Below, in pieces: positions 27,278 to 36,497 of a stretch of DNA of 38,768 nucleotides; positions within the stretch are counted from its first letter, which is position 1; each line of letters begins with the position of its first letter. The notes beneath the pieces are model-generated. The model was not told the origin of the DNA. It made no database searches and was given only the letters and a program-made list of their open reading frames with translations. A program made the position numbers and the translations under genes. Origin of the DNA: Clostridiaceae bacterium (GTDB lineage: Bacteria > Bacillota > Clostridia > Acetivibrionales > DTU013); assembly GCA_012519745.1 (NCBI GenBank), contig JAAYPO010000049.1, positions 1 to 38,768 of the forward strand. The letters are read 5' to 3'.

Positions 27278-28453
27278 ATGGGATCTGAAATATATCTGGA
27301 TAACAGTGCCACAACAAGGCAATATGATGAAGTGACTGAATTTATATCAGATACGGCGGCAAATAAGTATGGCAATCCATCTTCACTCCATTCAAAAGGC
27401 ATTGAGGCCGAAAAGCTGATAAAAAACGCAAGAGAAGGCATAGCGCGTACTATGGATGCAGAGCCTTCGGAAATATATTTTACTTCCGGAGGGACCGAAT
27501 CCAACAATCTGGCTATAATAGGCTATCTGGAAGCTAATCCGAGAAAGGGAAAACATATAATAACCGTAAAAACAGAGCATCCTTCGGTGCTTGAAGTGTT
27601 CCGACACCTGGAAACCAAAGGTTTCAGAGTGGACTATCTTGATGTGGATGAAACCGGACTGATACATCTGGAGCAGCTGAAGCAGCTGATCAGCAGTGAA
27701 ACAGCTCTTATCAGTGTAATGCTTGTCAATAACGAAACCGGGACTATTCAGCGTATCGACGATATCTCTGGTGTCAGAAATGAAATGAATCCTCAGACAG
27801 TTATACATGCAGATGCTGTGCAGGCATATGGAAAAACAGTGCTGCAGCCTGCAAAAGCCGGAATAGGGCTGATGTCTGTCAGCTCCCATAAGATTCATGG
27901 ACCTAAAGGTATCGGGGCATTATATGTATCTAAGAGGATCAAAATAAAGCCGCTGTTTTATGGCGGCGGTCAGGAGGCCCTGCTTCGCTCCGGCACGGAA
28001 AATGTACCGGGAATAGCCGGATTTGGACTGGCAGCGGAAATAGCGCACAAAAAAATGAAAGAGAACTACAGACTGGCTGCTTCATTGAAACAGCTGTTTA
28101 TAGATGAGCTTGCTGTATCAGGCATATCACACCGGGTTAATTCCAGGTCTGATGCATTGCCCCATATACTGAATATTTCCTTTGAGAATGTCAAGTCGGA
28201 GGTTTTGCTTCATCATCTGGAGCAGAGAGGGATATTTGTATCTACGGGCTCGGCATGCTCTTCACATAAAAACAACAAAAGCCATGTACTTACTGCAATG
28301 GGGATTCCGCAAGGGTTGGTCGACGGCTCTGTCAGGTTCAGCTTTTCGGGATATAATACAAAAGAGCAGATCCGCTTGACAGTGGAGGCGCTGAAGGATA
28401 TTATTCCAATGATAGATATAAGCAGAAACAGAAAAACCAGGAGGAAGCAATGA
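27278..28453 (+). CDS. Cysteine desulfurase, NifS/IscS family, partner of ThiI
   Basis: A 391-residue PLP enzyme that takes sulfur from cysteine as a persulfide. YLDNSATT opens the protein, Lys205 in SSHKIHGPKG binds PLP, and Cys327 in STGSACSSHKNN is the sulfur-accepting residue. It overlaps thiI by four bases (ATGA), as nifZ-thiI do in Bacillus, so its likely job is to feed sulfur to ThiI for 4-thiouridine at tRNA position 8 rather than general Fe-S cluster assembly. No iscU or sufU lies in the window. Confidence 0.93.
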   Translation: MGSEIYLDNSATTRQYDEVTEFISDTAANKYGNPSSLHSKGIEAEKLIKNAREGIARTMDAEPSEIYFTSGGTESNNLAIIGYLEANPRKGKHIITVKTEHPSVLEVFRHLETKGFRVDYLDVDETGLIHLEQLKQLISSETALISVMLVNNETGTIQRIDDISGVRNEMNPQTVIHADAVQAYGKTVLQPAKAGIGLMSVSSHKIHGPKGIGALYVSKRIKIKPLFYGGGQEALLRSGTENVPGIAGFGLAAEIAHKKMKENYRLAASLKQLFIDELAVSGISHRVNSRSDALPHILNISFENVKSEVLLHHLEQRGIFVSTGSACSSHKNNKSHVLTAMGIPQGLVDGSVRFSFSGYNTKEQIRLTVEALKDIIPMIDISRNRKTRRKQ

Positions 28454-29679
28454 AAAAAGTCATCCTTGTCAGATATGGCGAAATAATGCTAAAAGGCTTG
28501 AACAGGCCTGTGTTTGAAGATAGATTGGTGAGCAATATAAAGAAGTCCCTCAACGGCCTTGGAAAGGTCGCCGTAAAGCGTTCACAGGCCAGGATATATA
28601 TCGAGCCTGCAGAGGAAGGCTTCGATTTTGATAAAGCTGTGGACAGACTTGTCAAGGTGTTCGGTATAGTATCTGTGAGCATCGTACTCAAGATAAAATC
28701 AGAATTTGAAGAGATCAAAAGGTGTTCACTGATAATGGTACAGGAGCATATCGATACACTGATCAGGCGCAATGCAATGAAGCAGGGTGCTGCACCTATG
28801 TCAAGGGATGTGCCGGCCTCGATCAGTTTCAAGGCAGAGGCTAAAAGAGGAGATAAAAGCTTCCCCATGCAGTCACCCGAGATATGCAGTGAGCTTGGAG
28901 GATACCTGCTTGATAATATCCCTGCACTAAAGGTGGATGTACATGATCCGGACTTTATTATTTATGTGGAGGTCAGAGAACATACCTACATATATTGTGA
29001 TATCATACCTTCAAACGGAGGGCTGCCCATCGGCACCAACGGAAGGGCAGTGCTGCTGCTCTCAGGAGGTATAGACAGCCCTGTTGCCGGATGGATGATG
29101 GCAAAAAGAGGCCTGGAAATAGAGGCCGTCCATTTTTACAGCTATCCATATACCAGTGAGCGCGCAAAAGACAAGGTGATTTCGCTGGCCAGGATACTTG
29201 CGCGCTATTGTTACCGAATAAAGCTCCATATCGTACCCTTTACTGATATACAGCTGGAGATAAACAACAAGTGCCCGGAGGATCAGATAACGATAATAAT
29301 GCGAAGAGCCATGATGAGGATCTCACAGACCATTGCAGAGAAAAATGGAGCAATGGCGCTGATAACCGGTGAGAGCCTTGGACAGGTGGCAAGTCAGACA
29401 CTTCACGGACTTGCAGTATCAAATGCTGCTGTTACGATGCCTGTATTTAGACCTTTGATCGGTATGGACAAAAATGAGATAATAGATATTGCCAGAAGGA
29501 TCGATACCTTCGAGACCTCCATCCTTCCATATGAGGACTGCTGTACGGTATTTGTGGCAAAGCATCCAAGGACAAGACCAAAGCTGGACGATATATTGAA
29601 TCATGAAAAAGGTCTGGAGCTGCAGGAGCTGATGGATAAAGCTGTAAGAGATACCGAAACTATCATCGTTACCGAGTAA
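28450..29679 (+). CDS. thiI: tRNA 4-thiouridine synthetase ThiI
   Basis: The 409-residue enzyme activates U8 of tRNA with ATP and replaces oxygen by sulfur. The N-terminal ferredoxin-like and THUMP domains precede a PP-loop, LLLSGGIDSPVAGWMM. GESLGQVASQTL follows. It lacks the C-terminal rhodanese domain of the E. coli enzyme, as is usual in Firmicutes, so sulfur must come directly from the desulfurase encoded just upstream. Confidence 0.95.
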   Translation: MKKVILVRYGEIMLKGLNRPVFEDRLVSNIKKSLNGLGKVAVKRSQARIYIEPAEEGFDFDKAVDRLVKVFGIVSVSIVLKIKSEFEEIKRCSLIMVQEHIDTLIRRNAMKQGAAPMSRDVPASISFKAEAKRGDKSFPMQSPEICSELGGYLLDNIPALKVDVHDPDFIIYVEVREHTYIYCDIIPSNGGLPIGTNGRAVLLLSGGIDSPVAGWMMAKRGLEIEAVHFYSYPYTSERAKDKVISLARILARYCYRIKLHIVPFTDIQLEINNKCPEDQITIIMRRAMMRISQTIAEKNGAMALITGESLGQVASQTLHGLAVSNAAVTMPVFRPLIGMDKNEIIDIARRIDTFETSILPYEDCCTVFVAKHPRTRPKLDDILNHEKGLELQELMDKAVRDTETIIVTE

Positions 29680-29753
29680 TTACCACGCATGTACTATATG
29701 TGCATTTGACAACAATATACTATACTATATGGGTTTCGGAGAGGTTGTTGTCA

Positions 29754-31166
29754 ATGGCTGGTACTGATAGCAATAAAATGCGCAGGGCAGTTCTGATTTT
29801 TGCGGCTCTTTTAGTTGTTCTTGCGTCAGCTTTTATGATATTGACCTATTACTATACAGGAGACACTATCAGAAAGGGCATCAGTATAGAGGAAACGGAT
29901 GTATCATGGCTTTCCGAAGTGGAAGCAAGGCGGCTTGTCAGTACCAGATTAAAGGAAAGTGTTCCGGCGAAAAAGCTTGCTCTTGTATATGGGCAACGTA
30001 AGTGGGAAGTAGAGCTGGATGAGATCGAATATGCTTTTAAAGTCGATGACGCCATACAGCAGGCTTTTCAAATGGGCAGGGACGGAAGCATATTCCAAAA
30101 GGTCTACAGCTCAGTAATGATTTCCAGAAACGGACATCAATTTGAGGTGGAGGAGAGCTTTAACAAGGAGAAGCTGAGAAAAATACTTGAATCTATAAAA
30201 AAAGAATGTGATTCTACAGCAAAGAATGCTGAAATGATATATAATAATGGAAAATTCACTTTCAAGCGTGAAAGGACCTACCGAAACCTTGATGTTGACA
30301 GAAGTCTTGAATTGGTGGAAGACAAATTACTAAACAGAGATTTCAGCGAAGCTGCCTTAATCGTCGATGAGAGGAAACCGGAGATCACATATGATAAAAT
30401 AAAAGTAATAGACAGTGTATTATCGAGCTACAGTACAAAATTCAACAGGAGTGATATAAACCGGACCGATAACATAAAGCTTGCCTGCAGCAGGATCAAC
30501 AACAAGCTGGTGATGCCTGGAGAGACATTCTCGATGAACAGCATACTGGGACCCCGGACACATGAAAATGGTTACAAACAAGCGCCTATAATTTTTAAAA
30601 ACGAGTTGGTGCCCGGAACGGGAGGCGGTGTGTGCCAGGTTTCGTCAACATTGTATAACTCAGTACTGCTGGCAGGCCTGGATGTGACAGAACGGGAACA
30701 CCACTCAATGACACTGAGCTATATCAGTCCGGGCAGGGATGCCACCATAACCGAAAGCTCCATAGATTTTAAATTTGTCAACAATCTGGAGCATCCTGTC
30801 TGTATAAGCGCAGTGGTCAGTGGAAATTTGCTGAAGATAAGTATATTAGGCAAAAAAAACAACGATGGGGTTGAAATAAGGCTGCGAACCAAAACTATCG
30901 GCACATATAAACCTAAACCGGAAAAAGTTGTTGTAGATCACTCATTGCAGTATGGACAGAAGGTCATCGAACAGAAACCAAGGAATGGTATACGCGTAGT
31001 TTTATACAGAGAGGCCTATAAGGACGGAAAGCTGCAGTGGCGCGAAAAACTGACTGAGGATTACTACAAGCCTCTCCAGGGGATCACGAAAGTGAGCAGC
31101 GATTTATACCATCAGTACATGGTACAATCCATGGCAGAGATGAAAAATACTACGAATATACAATAA
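29754..31166 (+). CDS. VanW-family membrane-anchored protein
   Basis: A 470-residue protein with a short cytoplasmic start, one membrane segment (about 12-34), a putative peptidoglycan-binding type 4 region (about 45-230), and a VanW domain with the strongly conserved GPRTHENGYKQAP, PGTGGGVCQVSSTLYN and EREHHSMTLSYI. The C-terminal 90 residues look like a G5-type strand domain. VanW is named for its place in some vancomycin clusters; its activity is unknown. ATG 29754 is chosen over the open frame from 29700 because GGAGAGG precedes it by 9 bases. Confidence 0.88.
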   Translation: MAGTDSNKMRRAVLIFAALLVVLASAFMILTYYYTGDTIRKGISIEETDVSWLSEVEARRLVSTRLKESVPAKKLALVYGQRKWEVELDEIEYAFKVDDAIQQAFQMGRDGSIFQKVYSSVMISRNGHQFEVEESFNKEKLRKILESIKKECDSTAKNAEMIYNNGKFTFKRERTYRNLDVDRSLELVEDKLLNRDFSEAALIVDERKPEITYDKIKVIDSVLSSYSTKFNRSDINRTDNIKLACSRINNKLVMPGETFSMNSILGPRTHENGYKQAPIIFKNELVPGTGGGVCQVSSTLYNSVLLAGLDVTEREHHSMTLSYISPGRDATITESSIDFKFVNNLEHPVCISAVVSGNLLKISILGKKNNDGVEIRLRTKTIGTYKPKPEKVVVDHSLQYGQKVIEQKPRNGIRVVLYREAYKDGKLQWREKLTEDYYKPLQGITKVSSDLYHQYMVQSMAEMKNTTNIQ

Positions 31167-31195
31167 AAAGATCATAGAACTGGGGACGAGGGTCA

Positions 31196-31864
31196 ATGAA
31201 TGATAGTTTATACGGTAAAGAGGTCGATTGTCCGGTCTGCTCAAAAAAGTTCAATGTAACAAAGGTAAAATCTAGGGCCTGCAAGGTCTTGAAGAGGGAT
31301 TCGGATTTCTGCGTCCATTATGAAGGCATAAATCCGATACTTTATGATGCGTGGGTTTGTGAGAACTGCGGCTATGCTTCACAAGCAGACAAGTTTCTTG
31401 ATATAACACCCAGAGAAGCTGACAGGCTAAAGGATAACCTGATGCCAAGATGGAAGAAGCGCAGCCTTGATGGTGAAAGGGACATAGATACAGCAATAGA
31501 AGCCTTCAAGCTCGTACTTATCAGTTACCAGTTCCGCGAAGCAAAATCAAGCGATCTGGCCAGGGTATGCATGCGCATAGCATGGCTGTACAGGTACAAG
31601 GGCGATGAAGAGGAACTCAAATTTATCGGCTTTGCACTTAAGCATTACAAGGATACATATGAAAAGGAGAACTTTCCTGTGGACAAGCTGGATGAATATA
31701 CATGTATGTATATGATAGGAGAGCTTTGTTTCAGGACCGGCAGCTATGAAGAGGCGGTAAAGTGGTTCAGTCGTCTTATAAGCTCAGAACAGGCAAGGAA
31801 GAAGCCCACATTGATCGAAGCTGCCAGAGACCAGTACCAATTGGTGAAGGAAAAGCTTAAATAA
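31196..31864 (+). CDS. DUF2225 protein: zinc ribbon plus TPR-like helices
   Basis: A 222-residue cytoplasmic protein. The N-terminus has Cys pairs, CPVCSKKF and later CENCGYAS, that should form a zinc ribbon; the rest is TPR-like helix pairs (for example YMIGELCFRTGSYEEAVKWF). It fits the DUF2225 family of Firmicutes, whose function is unknown. It lies 29 bases after the VanW-family gene and 15 before the AIR-synthase-like gene, so the three may share a transcript. Confidence 0.8.
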   Translation: MNDSLYGKEVDCPVCSKKFNVTKVKSRACKVLKRDSDFCVHYEGINPILYDAWVCENCGYASQADKFLDITPREADRLKDNLMPRWKKRSLDGERDIDTAIEAFKLVLISYQFREAKSSDLARVCMRIAWLYRYKGDEEELKFIGFALKHYKDTYEKENFPVDKLDEYTCMYMIGELCFRTGSYEEAVKWFSRLISSEQARKKPTLIEAARDQYQLVKEKLK

Positions 31865-31879
31865 ACGGATGGTGTACTT

Positions 31880-32860
31880 ATGGAAATAGGAAAGGTGCCT
31901 AACAGCACACTGGAAAGAATCGTTTTCAATAAATTGTTGAAAAACCGCAGTGAAGTCATGATACGGCCCGGTATAGGCATGGATTGTACTGCCATTGATT
32001 TTGGCAGCTATGCCTGTGTTATGTCAAGCGATCCTATCACCGGAACGGCAATGGAGATAGGAAGGCTGGCTGTTCATATAAACTGCAATGATATTGCATC
32101 CTGCGGTGTTGAACCTCTGGGGCTCCTGGTCACGATACTGTGCCCGGCCGGCTCTTCGGAGAATGACCTGGAAATGATAATGAGCCAGCTGTCATCTGCA
32201 GCTCAGTCTGTCAATGTGGATATACTGGGGGGACATACCGAGATCACTAATGCGGTGACGCGGTTTGTGATCACATGTACTGCTGTGGGCCGCTGCCGTA
32301 AAGATGAGCTGATAACCACTGATGGCGCCAGGGATGGTGACAGCCTTGTGCTCACAAAGCATGCAGGTCTGGAGGGAGCTTCTATAATCGCCCATGAAAA
32401 AGAAAGTGAGCTGATAAAGGCATTGGGGATACAGACAGTGAATGAAGCAAAATCCTTTATCGAACAGATAAGTGTGGTCAAAGATGGTCTGACTGCAGCC
32501 GATTTTGGTGTAAATGCAATGCATGACATTACTGAAGGCGGTGTTCTGGGAGCAGTCTGGGAGCTTTGTGAAGCATCGGGCACAGGTGCGGACATTTATG
32601 CAGAAAAGATCCCTGTGGATATGTCAACCCGAAAAATATGTGAATACTATGATATAGACCCTCTCAAATTGATTTCAAGCGGCTGTATGCTGATATCCGC
32701 CGCCGATGGAGAAGGCCTTGTCAAAAGGCTGGATTCCGAAGGTATTGAAGCCTGTGTCATAGGGAGACTGAACAATACGGGCAAAAGGAGAATAATATCG
32801 TCAAATGGGATCAAGGAGATAGACTCTCCGGGAAGTGATGAATTGTATAAGGTTTTGTAA
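31880..32860 (+). CDS. AIR synthase-related protein (PurM/HypE superfamily)
   Basis: A 326-residue protein of the ATP-using PurM/HypE/SelD/ThiL superfamily. GIGMDCTAIDFG, LAVHINCNDIASCGVEPLG and GGHTEIT are typical of the N-terminal half; MHDITEGGVLGAVWEL belongs to the C-terminal half. It looks closest to the HypE-like group, but the C-terminal Pro-Arg-Ile-Cys tail of true HypE is absent, and no hyp, pur or thi genes are nearby. Its substrate is unknown. Confidence 0.8.
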   Translation: MEIGKVPNSTLERIVFNKLLKNRSEVMIRPGIGMDCTAIDFGSYACVMSSDPITGTAMEIGRLAVHINCNDIASCGVEPLGLLVTILCPAGSSENDLEMIMSQLSSAAQSVNVDILGGHTEITNAVTRFVITCTAVGRCRKDELITTDGARDGDSLVLTKHAGLEGASIIAHEKESELIKALGIQTVNEAKSFIEQISVVKDGLTAADFGVNAMHDITEGGVLGAVWELCEASGTGADIYAEKIPVDMSTRKICEYYDIDPLKLISSGCMLISAADGEGLVKRLDSEGIEACVIGRLNNTGKRRIISSNGIKEIDSPGSDELYKVL

Positions 32861-32874
32861 GAGAATATCAAAAC

Positions 32875-32903
32875 TTGACAGAAATTTTCAATATGTTTAT
32901 AAT
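32875..32903 (+). promoter_or_regulatory. Strong promoter of the glyA leader
   Basis: TTGACA (32875-32880) and TATAAT (32898-32903) at 17 bases are perfect consensus boxes. It lies about 80 bases before the riboswitch aptamer. Confidence 0.88.
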
Positions 32904-32982
32904 AATTCTTGCTGAAAACAAGAAGAATTGAATAAATGCGGATGATTGCCATGGAAGGGATACCGACTGTGTCAGGACGCAC

Positions 32983-33062
32983 CTCTGGAGAGACCGTCAA
33001 GGCGCCGAAGGGGCAAATTCCCGAAAATATCAGGGAAGCATCTCTCAGGCAAAAGGACAGAG
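32983..33062 (+). promoter_or_regulatory. Glycine riboswitch, single aptamer, upstream of glyA
   Basis: P1 pairs CTCTG (32983-32987) with CAGAG (33058-33062). GGAGAGACCG, GCCGAAGGGGCAA and CTCTCAGGCAAAAGGAC are the conserved core strings of the glycine aptamer. Only one full aptamer is visible. A terminator hairpin lies at 33092-33118. Glycine binding probably changes termination before glyA. Confidence 0.92.
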
Positions 33063-33091
33063 TAAGGTCATATAATATGTATGAGTTTCAG

Positions 33092-33118
33092 AGGTCAAAT
33101 CCGGCGGATTTGACCTTT
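33092..33118 (+). terminator. Expression-platform hairpin of the glycine riboswitch
   Basis: AGGTCAAATCC-GGC-GGATTTGACCT is a perfect 11-bp stem followed by TT and later TATTT. The T-run is weak, but the place between aptamer and glyA fits a regulated terminator. Confidence 0.7.
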
Positions 33119-33155
33119 AGTATTTAACTAATAAATGAGAGTGTGGAGGTAGCTT

Positions 33156-34394
33156 ATGTATCAGATTGACAGGATCAGATCAATTGACCCGGAAGTGGCA
33201 GAAAGTATCGAGAATGAGGTAAACAGGCAGAGGAACAATCTGGAACTTATCGCTTCTGAAAATTTTGTTGAAGAGGCGGTACTGCAGGCTCTTGGAACTC
33301 CACTTACCAATAAATATGCTGAAGGCTATCCAGGAAAAAGATATTACGGCGGCTGTGAGCACGTTGATGTTATAGAGCAGCTTGCTATTGACAGAGCAAA
33401 GGCGATCTTTGGAGCGGATCACGCCAATGTACAGCCTCATTCCGGAGCGCAGGCCAATTCGGCCGTATACTTTGCGATGCTGGACCCGGGAGATGTGATA
33501 CTTGGCATGGATCTCTCCCATGGCGGCCATCTGAGCCATGGTATGAAGCGCAACATATCCGGTAAATACTACAGGTCGGAATTTTATGGAGTCAGAGAAG
33601 ACACAGGACATATAGATTATGATGCGCTCCATAAAAAGGCGCTGGAGGTCAGACCGAAAATATTGGTTGCCGGTGCAAGTGCATATCCAAGAATAATAGA
33701 TTTTAAGGCATTCAGGGAGATCGCAGATGAATGCGGTGCATATCTGATGGTAGATATGGCGCATATCGCAGGTCTTGTTGCGGCAGGACTCCATCCGAGC
33801 CCGGTGCCATATGCCGACTTTGTCACTACCACCACTCACAAGACCTTGAGAGGTCCGAGGGGCGGCATGATACTCTGCAAACAGGAATATGCAAAAGCTG
33901 TCGATTCAGCTGTGTTCCCCGGAACACAGGGCGGGCCCCTCATGCATGTGATCGCCGCAAAGGCTGTTAGCTTCAAGCTGGTCATGGGTGATGGATTCAA
34001 GGCTTATCAGCAGCAAATACTCGATAATGCCAGGGCTTTATCAAATGCATTGATTAGTGAGGGTTTTGAGCTTGTTTCCGGCGGAACAGACAATCACCTG
34101 ATGCTTGTGGATCTGAGCAATTTTGATGTGACCGGCAAGCTGGCGCAGCATTTGCTGGATGAGGTAGGCATCACTGCAAATAAGAATACGGTTCCTTTTG
34201 AGAAGCAAAAGCCGACAGTTACAAGCGGGATCAGGCTTGGCACACCTGCTGTGACGTCAAGAGGAATGAATGAAGAGGATATGAAGGAGATCGCAAAGCT
34301 GATAAAGATGGCTTTGACGGATTTTGATAATTCGGCGGAGCAGGTGAGGCAGAGGGTAAGTGCTCTTTGTGAAAGGTATCCTTTGTACCGTTGA
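33156..34394 (+). CDS. glyA: Serine hydroxymethyltransferase
   Basis: A 412-residue PLP enzyme that interconverts serine and glycine with tetrahydrofolate and is a main source of one-carbon units. [25 protein letters not shown], the PLP-lysine motif [15 protein letters not shown] and PGTQGGP are all intact, and length is normal. ATG 33156 follows GTGGAGG. The glycine riboswitch before it implies that its level follows glycine supply. Confidence 0.97.
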   Translation: MYQIDRIRSIDPEVAESIENEVNRQRNNLELIASENFVEEAVLQALGTPLTNKYAEGYPGKRYYGGCEHVDVIEQLAIDRAKAIFGADHANVQPHSGAQANSAVYFAMLDPGDVILGMDLSHGGHLSHGMKRNISGKYYRSEFYGVREDTGHIDYDALHKKALEVRPKILVAGASAYPRIIDFKAFREIADECGAYLMVDMAHIAGLVAAGLHPSPVPYADFVTTTTHKTLRGPRGGMILCKQEYAKAVDSAVFPGTQGGPLMHVIAAKAVSFKLVMGDGFKAYQQQILDNARALSNALISEGFELVSGGTDNHLMLVDLSNFDVTGKLAQHLLDEVGITANKNTVPFEKQKPTVTSGIRLGTPAVTSRGMNEEDMKEIAKLIKMALTDFDNSAEQVRQRVSALCERYPLYR

Positions 34395-34438
34395 TTTTCG
34401 CGATTATGAGCAATAATTATTGAATAAAAGCCTTGAAA

Positions 34439-34479
34439 GGACTAAGATAATAGGGATAGGGTATTATCTTAGTTCTTTT
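34439..34479 (+). terminator. Intrinsic terminator of glyA
   Basis: GGACTAAGATAATA (34439-34452) pairs with TATTATCTTAGTTC (34462-34475) over 14 bp with one G-U, then TTTT. It ends the glyA transcript and separates it from the structured region that follows. Confidence 0.85.
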
Positions 34480-34490
34480 GACATAATGAA

Positions 34491-34816
34491 AGTGCCGCCG
34501 GTCACGATAGGGTGAAGCGTCAGGGTTGCTTATTTCGATCATATTTTAAAGCACCTGCTGATGCGGCTCGATAAGCAAGCCCTGCCGCTTACGACAGCGG
34601 TATGTAAGAGAATTCGCGATATGTGGAAGACCGGCGGCGCTGTTTGTGGAGACTGTGTTTCATGCTTCGCAGCCCTTCTTCTGCGCAGGTAGTAGAGTGG
34701 GAGGGACTGCAATACCCGTGAGACAAGACCGCTATTTACAAAGATTTTATTTGTCAAAGGGCACAATGAAGTTAGTGCTTTGAAACACAGTCGGAATAAA
34801 TAGTGCCGTCGGTCAC
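34491..34816. ncRNA. Candidate large structured non-coding RNA or repeat element between glyA and rarA
   Basis: No convincing gene lies in 34480-34855. AGTGCCGCCGGTC (34491-34503) pairs with GACCGGCGGCGCT (34629-34641). Inside that, CAGGGTTGCTTAT (34521-34533) pairs with ATAAGCAAGCCCTG (34571-34584), and CCGCT/AGCGG forms a hairpin at 34585-34600. A second domain is closed by GACTGTGTTTCA (34651-34662) with TGAAACACAGTC (34781-34792), and inside it CGCAG/CTGCG, ACAAA/TTTGT and GCAC/GTGC hairpins are possible. A near copy of the first segment, AGTGCCGTCGGTCAC, stands at 34802-34816. Strand and ends are unknown; 6S RNA is often near rarA, but the fold is not the usual single rod. Confidence 0.55.
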
Positions 34817-34855
34817 ATTAGAGAGAAGGAAAAGAGTAAAGGTCAAGGAGGAGAC

Positions 34856-36145
34856 ATGGTGCAGAAGAAAGAGCCGCTGGCTTACAGGATGAGCCCAAGG
34901 ACAATAGATGAATTCGTCGGTCAGGAGCACATCACCGGTAAAGGCAGGCTGCTCTACAGAATGATAAAGGCCGACAGGATGTCTTCAATAATACTATACG
35001 GCCCTCCTGGCACCGGCAAGACATCACTTGCCAGGATAATCGCAGCCACGACCAAATCCAGCTTCGAAAAGCTCAATGCAGTCACAGCTGGAGTTGCTGA
35101 TATAAAAAGAATAGTATCGGACACACAGAACCCAATGCTCAATCCGAGTGGCAGAACAGTACTTTTTGTTGATGAGATACACAGGTTCAACAAAGCTCAA
35201 CAAGACGCATTGCTGCCTTATGTCGAAAACGGCACTATAGTACTGATTGGTGCAACAACTGAGAATCCATACTTTGAAGTGAATAAGGCGCTGATTTCCA
35301 GATCTTCGGTATTTATGCTGAAGCCGCTGAACGCCGCTGATATCGAAAAAATCGTAAGGTCAGCTCTGGCAGATAAAGAAAGAGGCCTTGGCAGCTACGA
35401 CCTTGTAGTTGAAGATGAAGCTGTCAGCTATTTGGCTGACATATCAAACGGCGATGCCAGAAGCGCTCTAAATGCTATTGAGCTTGCTGCAGTGACTTCC
35501 GATATCGAAAGTGACGGGCGTATACATATTACACTCAAAATCATCGAGGAGTGTGTACAGAGAAAGTCAATAACCTTCGATAAATCCGGAGAGGCCCATT
35601 ATGATAACATCAGCGCATTCATAAAATCCATGCGGGGCAGCAACCCCGATGCAGCTCTTTTTTACCTTGCAAGAGCGCTTTATGCCGGAGAGGATCCCGA
35701 ATTCCTCATAAGGCGCATCATTATTTGCGCCTCGGAGGATGTAGGTATGGCAAACCCTGTCGCATTACAGGTGGCAGTTGCCGCAGCCCAGGGGATACAC
35801 ATGATAGGCATGCCGGAAGCAAGGCTGTTGCTGGCACATGCAGCGGTTATAGTAGCAACTAGTCCAAAGAGCAACTCCTGCTATAAAGCATTGGGTAAAG
35901 CCGCCACAGATGTTGAAACCAAAAGGACAGGAGAGGTGCCCATGCATTTGAGGAATGCTCCTGTCAAGGGAATGTCGGATCAGGGATATGGGAAAGGATA
36001 CAAGTATGCCCATGATTACCCGGGGAATATCGTCAAGCAGGAATACTTCCCGGAGGGAATGGAAGGAACGATATACTATGAGCCTACCTCAAACGGATAT
36101 GAAGCAAGGATAAAGGAATGGCTTGAAAGGTTTAGGAATAGCTGA
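34856..36145 (+). CDS. rarA: Replication-associated recombination ATPase RarA (MgsA)
   Basis: A 429-residue AAA+ ATPase related to clamp-loader subunits and RuvB. It acts at stalled replication forks. GPPGTGKTS is Walker A, VLFVDEIHRFNK is Walker B, GATTENPYFEVN is sensor 1 and the C-terminal MHLRNAPVKGM and tetramerisation region are present. ATG 34856 has AAGGAGGAG before it. The structured region upstream is the main oddity of its context. Confidence 0.95.
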   Translation: MVQKKEPLAYRMSPRTIDEFVGQEHITGKGRLLYRMIKADRMSSIILYGPPGTGKTSLARIIAATTKSSFEKLNAVTAGVADIKRIVSDTQNPMLNPSGRTVLFVDEIHRFNKAQQDALLPYVENGTIVLIGATTENPYFEVNKALISRSSVFMLKPLNAADIEKIVRSALADKERGLGSYDLVVEDEAVSYLADISNGDARSALNAIELAAVTSDIESDGRIHITLKIIEECVQRKSITFDKSGEAHYDNISAFIKSMRGSNPDAALFYLARALYAGEDPEFLIRRIIICASEDVGMANPVALQVAVAAAQGIHMIGMPEARLLLAHAAVIVATSPKSNSCYKALGKAATDVETKRTGEVPMHLRNAPVKGMSDQGYGKGYKYAHDYPGNIVKQEYFPEGMEGTIYYEPTSNGYEARIKEWLERFRNS

Positions 36146-36218
36146 ACGGATCAATGACTCAGCGAGAATACAGGTAACCTGTCTGCTTTAAGGCAGTATA
36201 AATAACGGAGGAAATGTT

Positions 36219-36482
36219 ATGAAAAGAAGGATTATTGCATGGGCTTTGCTGGCTGGTTTTGTACTGCTGCTATTGAATGTTATGTTTATTAAGTTTTACT
36301 GGCAGCTCAGCATGGTAATATATATTATAATCGCTTTTGCCTTTCTTATATACAACAGCAAAGCCACCAGGGAAAGGGAAGAAAAGATCAGCATGGGTGA
36401 CGGCAGCAAAGATATTGATGGTACTGACAGCAATTTGAACGTCACCGGAGAAATGGATGGAACCGAAAGCGATACTGAGTGA
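36219..36482 (+). CDS. Small membrane protein with acidic tail
   Basis: An 87-residue protein with two close membrane segments (about 7-26 and 29-46) and a charged, Asp/Glu-rich tail of 40 residues. I recognise no family. The AACGGAGGAAATG site before ATG 36219 is good, and larA follows by 15 bases, so it is probably expressed with that gene. Confidence 0.75.
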   Translation: MKRRIIAWALLAGFVLLLLNVMFIKFYWQLSMVIYIIIAFAFLIYNSKATREREEKISMGDGSKDIDGTDSNLNVTGEMDGTESDTE

Positions 36483-36497
36483 AGGGGAGTAAGGTAT

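Noticed and set aside
32936-33127. Plus-strand 63-codon frame before glyA
   Set aside because: It lies across the glycine riboswitch and its terminator hairpin.
34539-34766. Minus-strand 75-codon frame in the glyA-rarA gap
   Set aside because: It overlaps the paired arms of the structured region, and no ribosome site precedes it.
34491-34816. Direct call of 6S RNA (ssrS)
   Set aside because: Only the location next to rarA fits. Two closed multi-branch domains are seen rather than one long rod with a central bubble.
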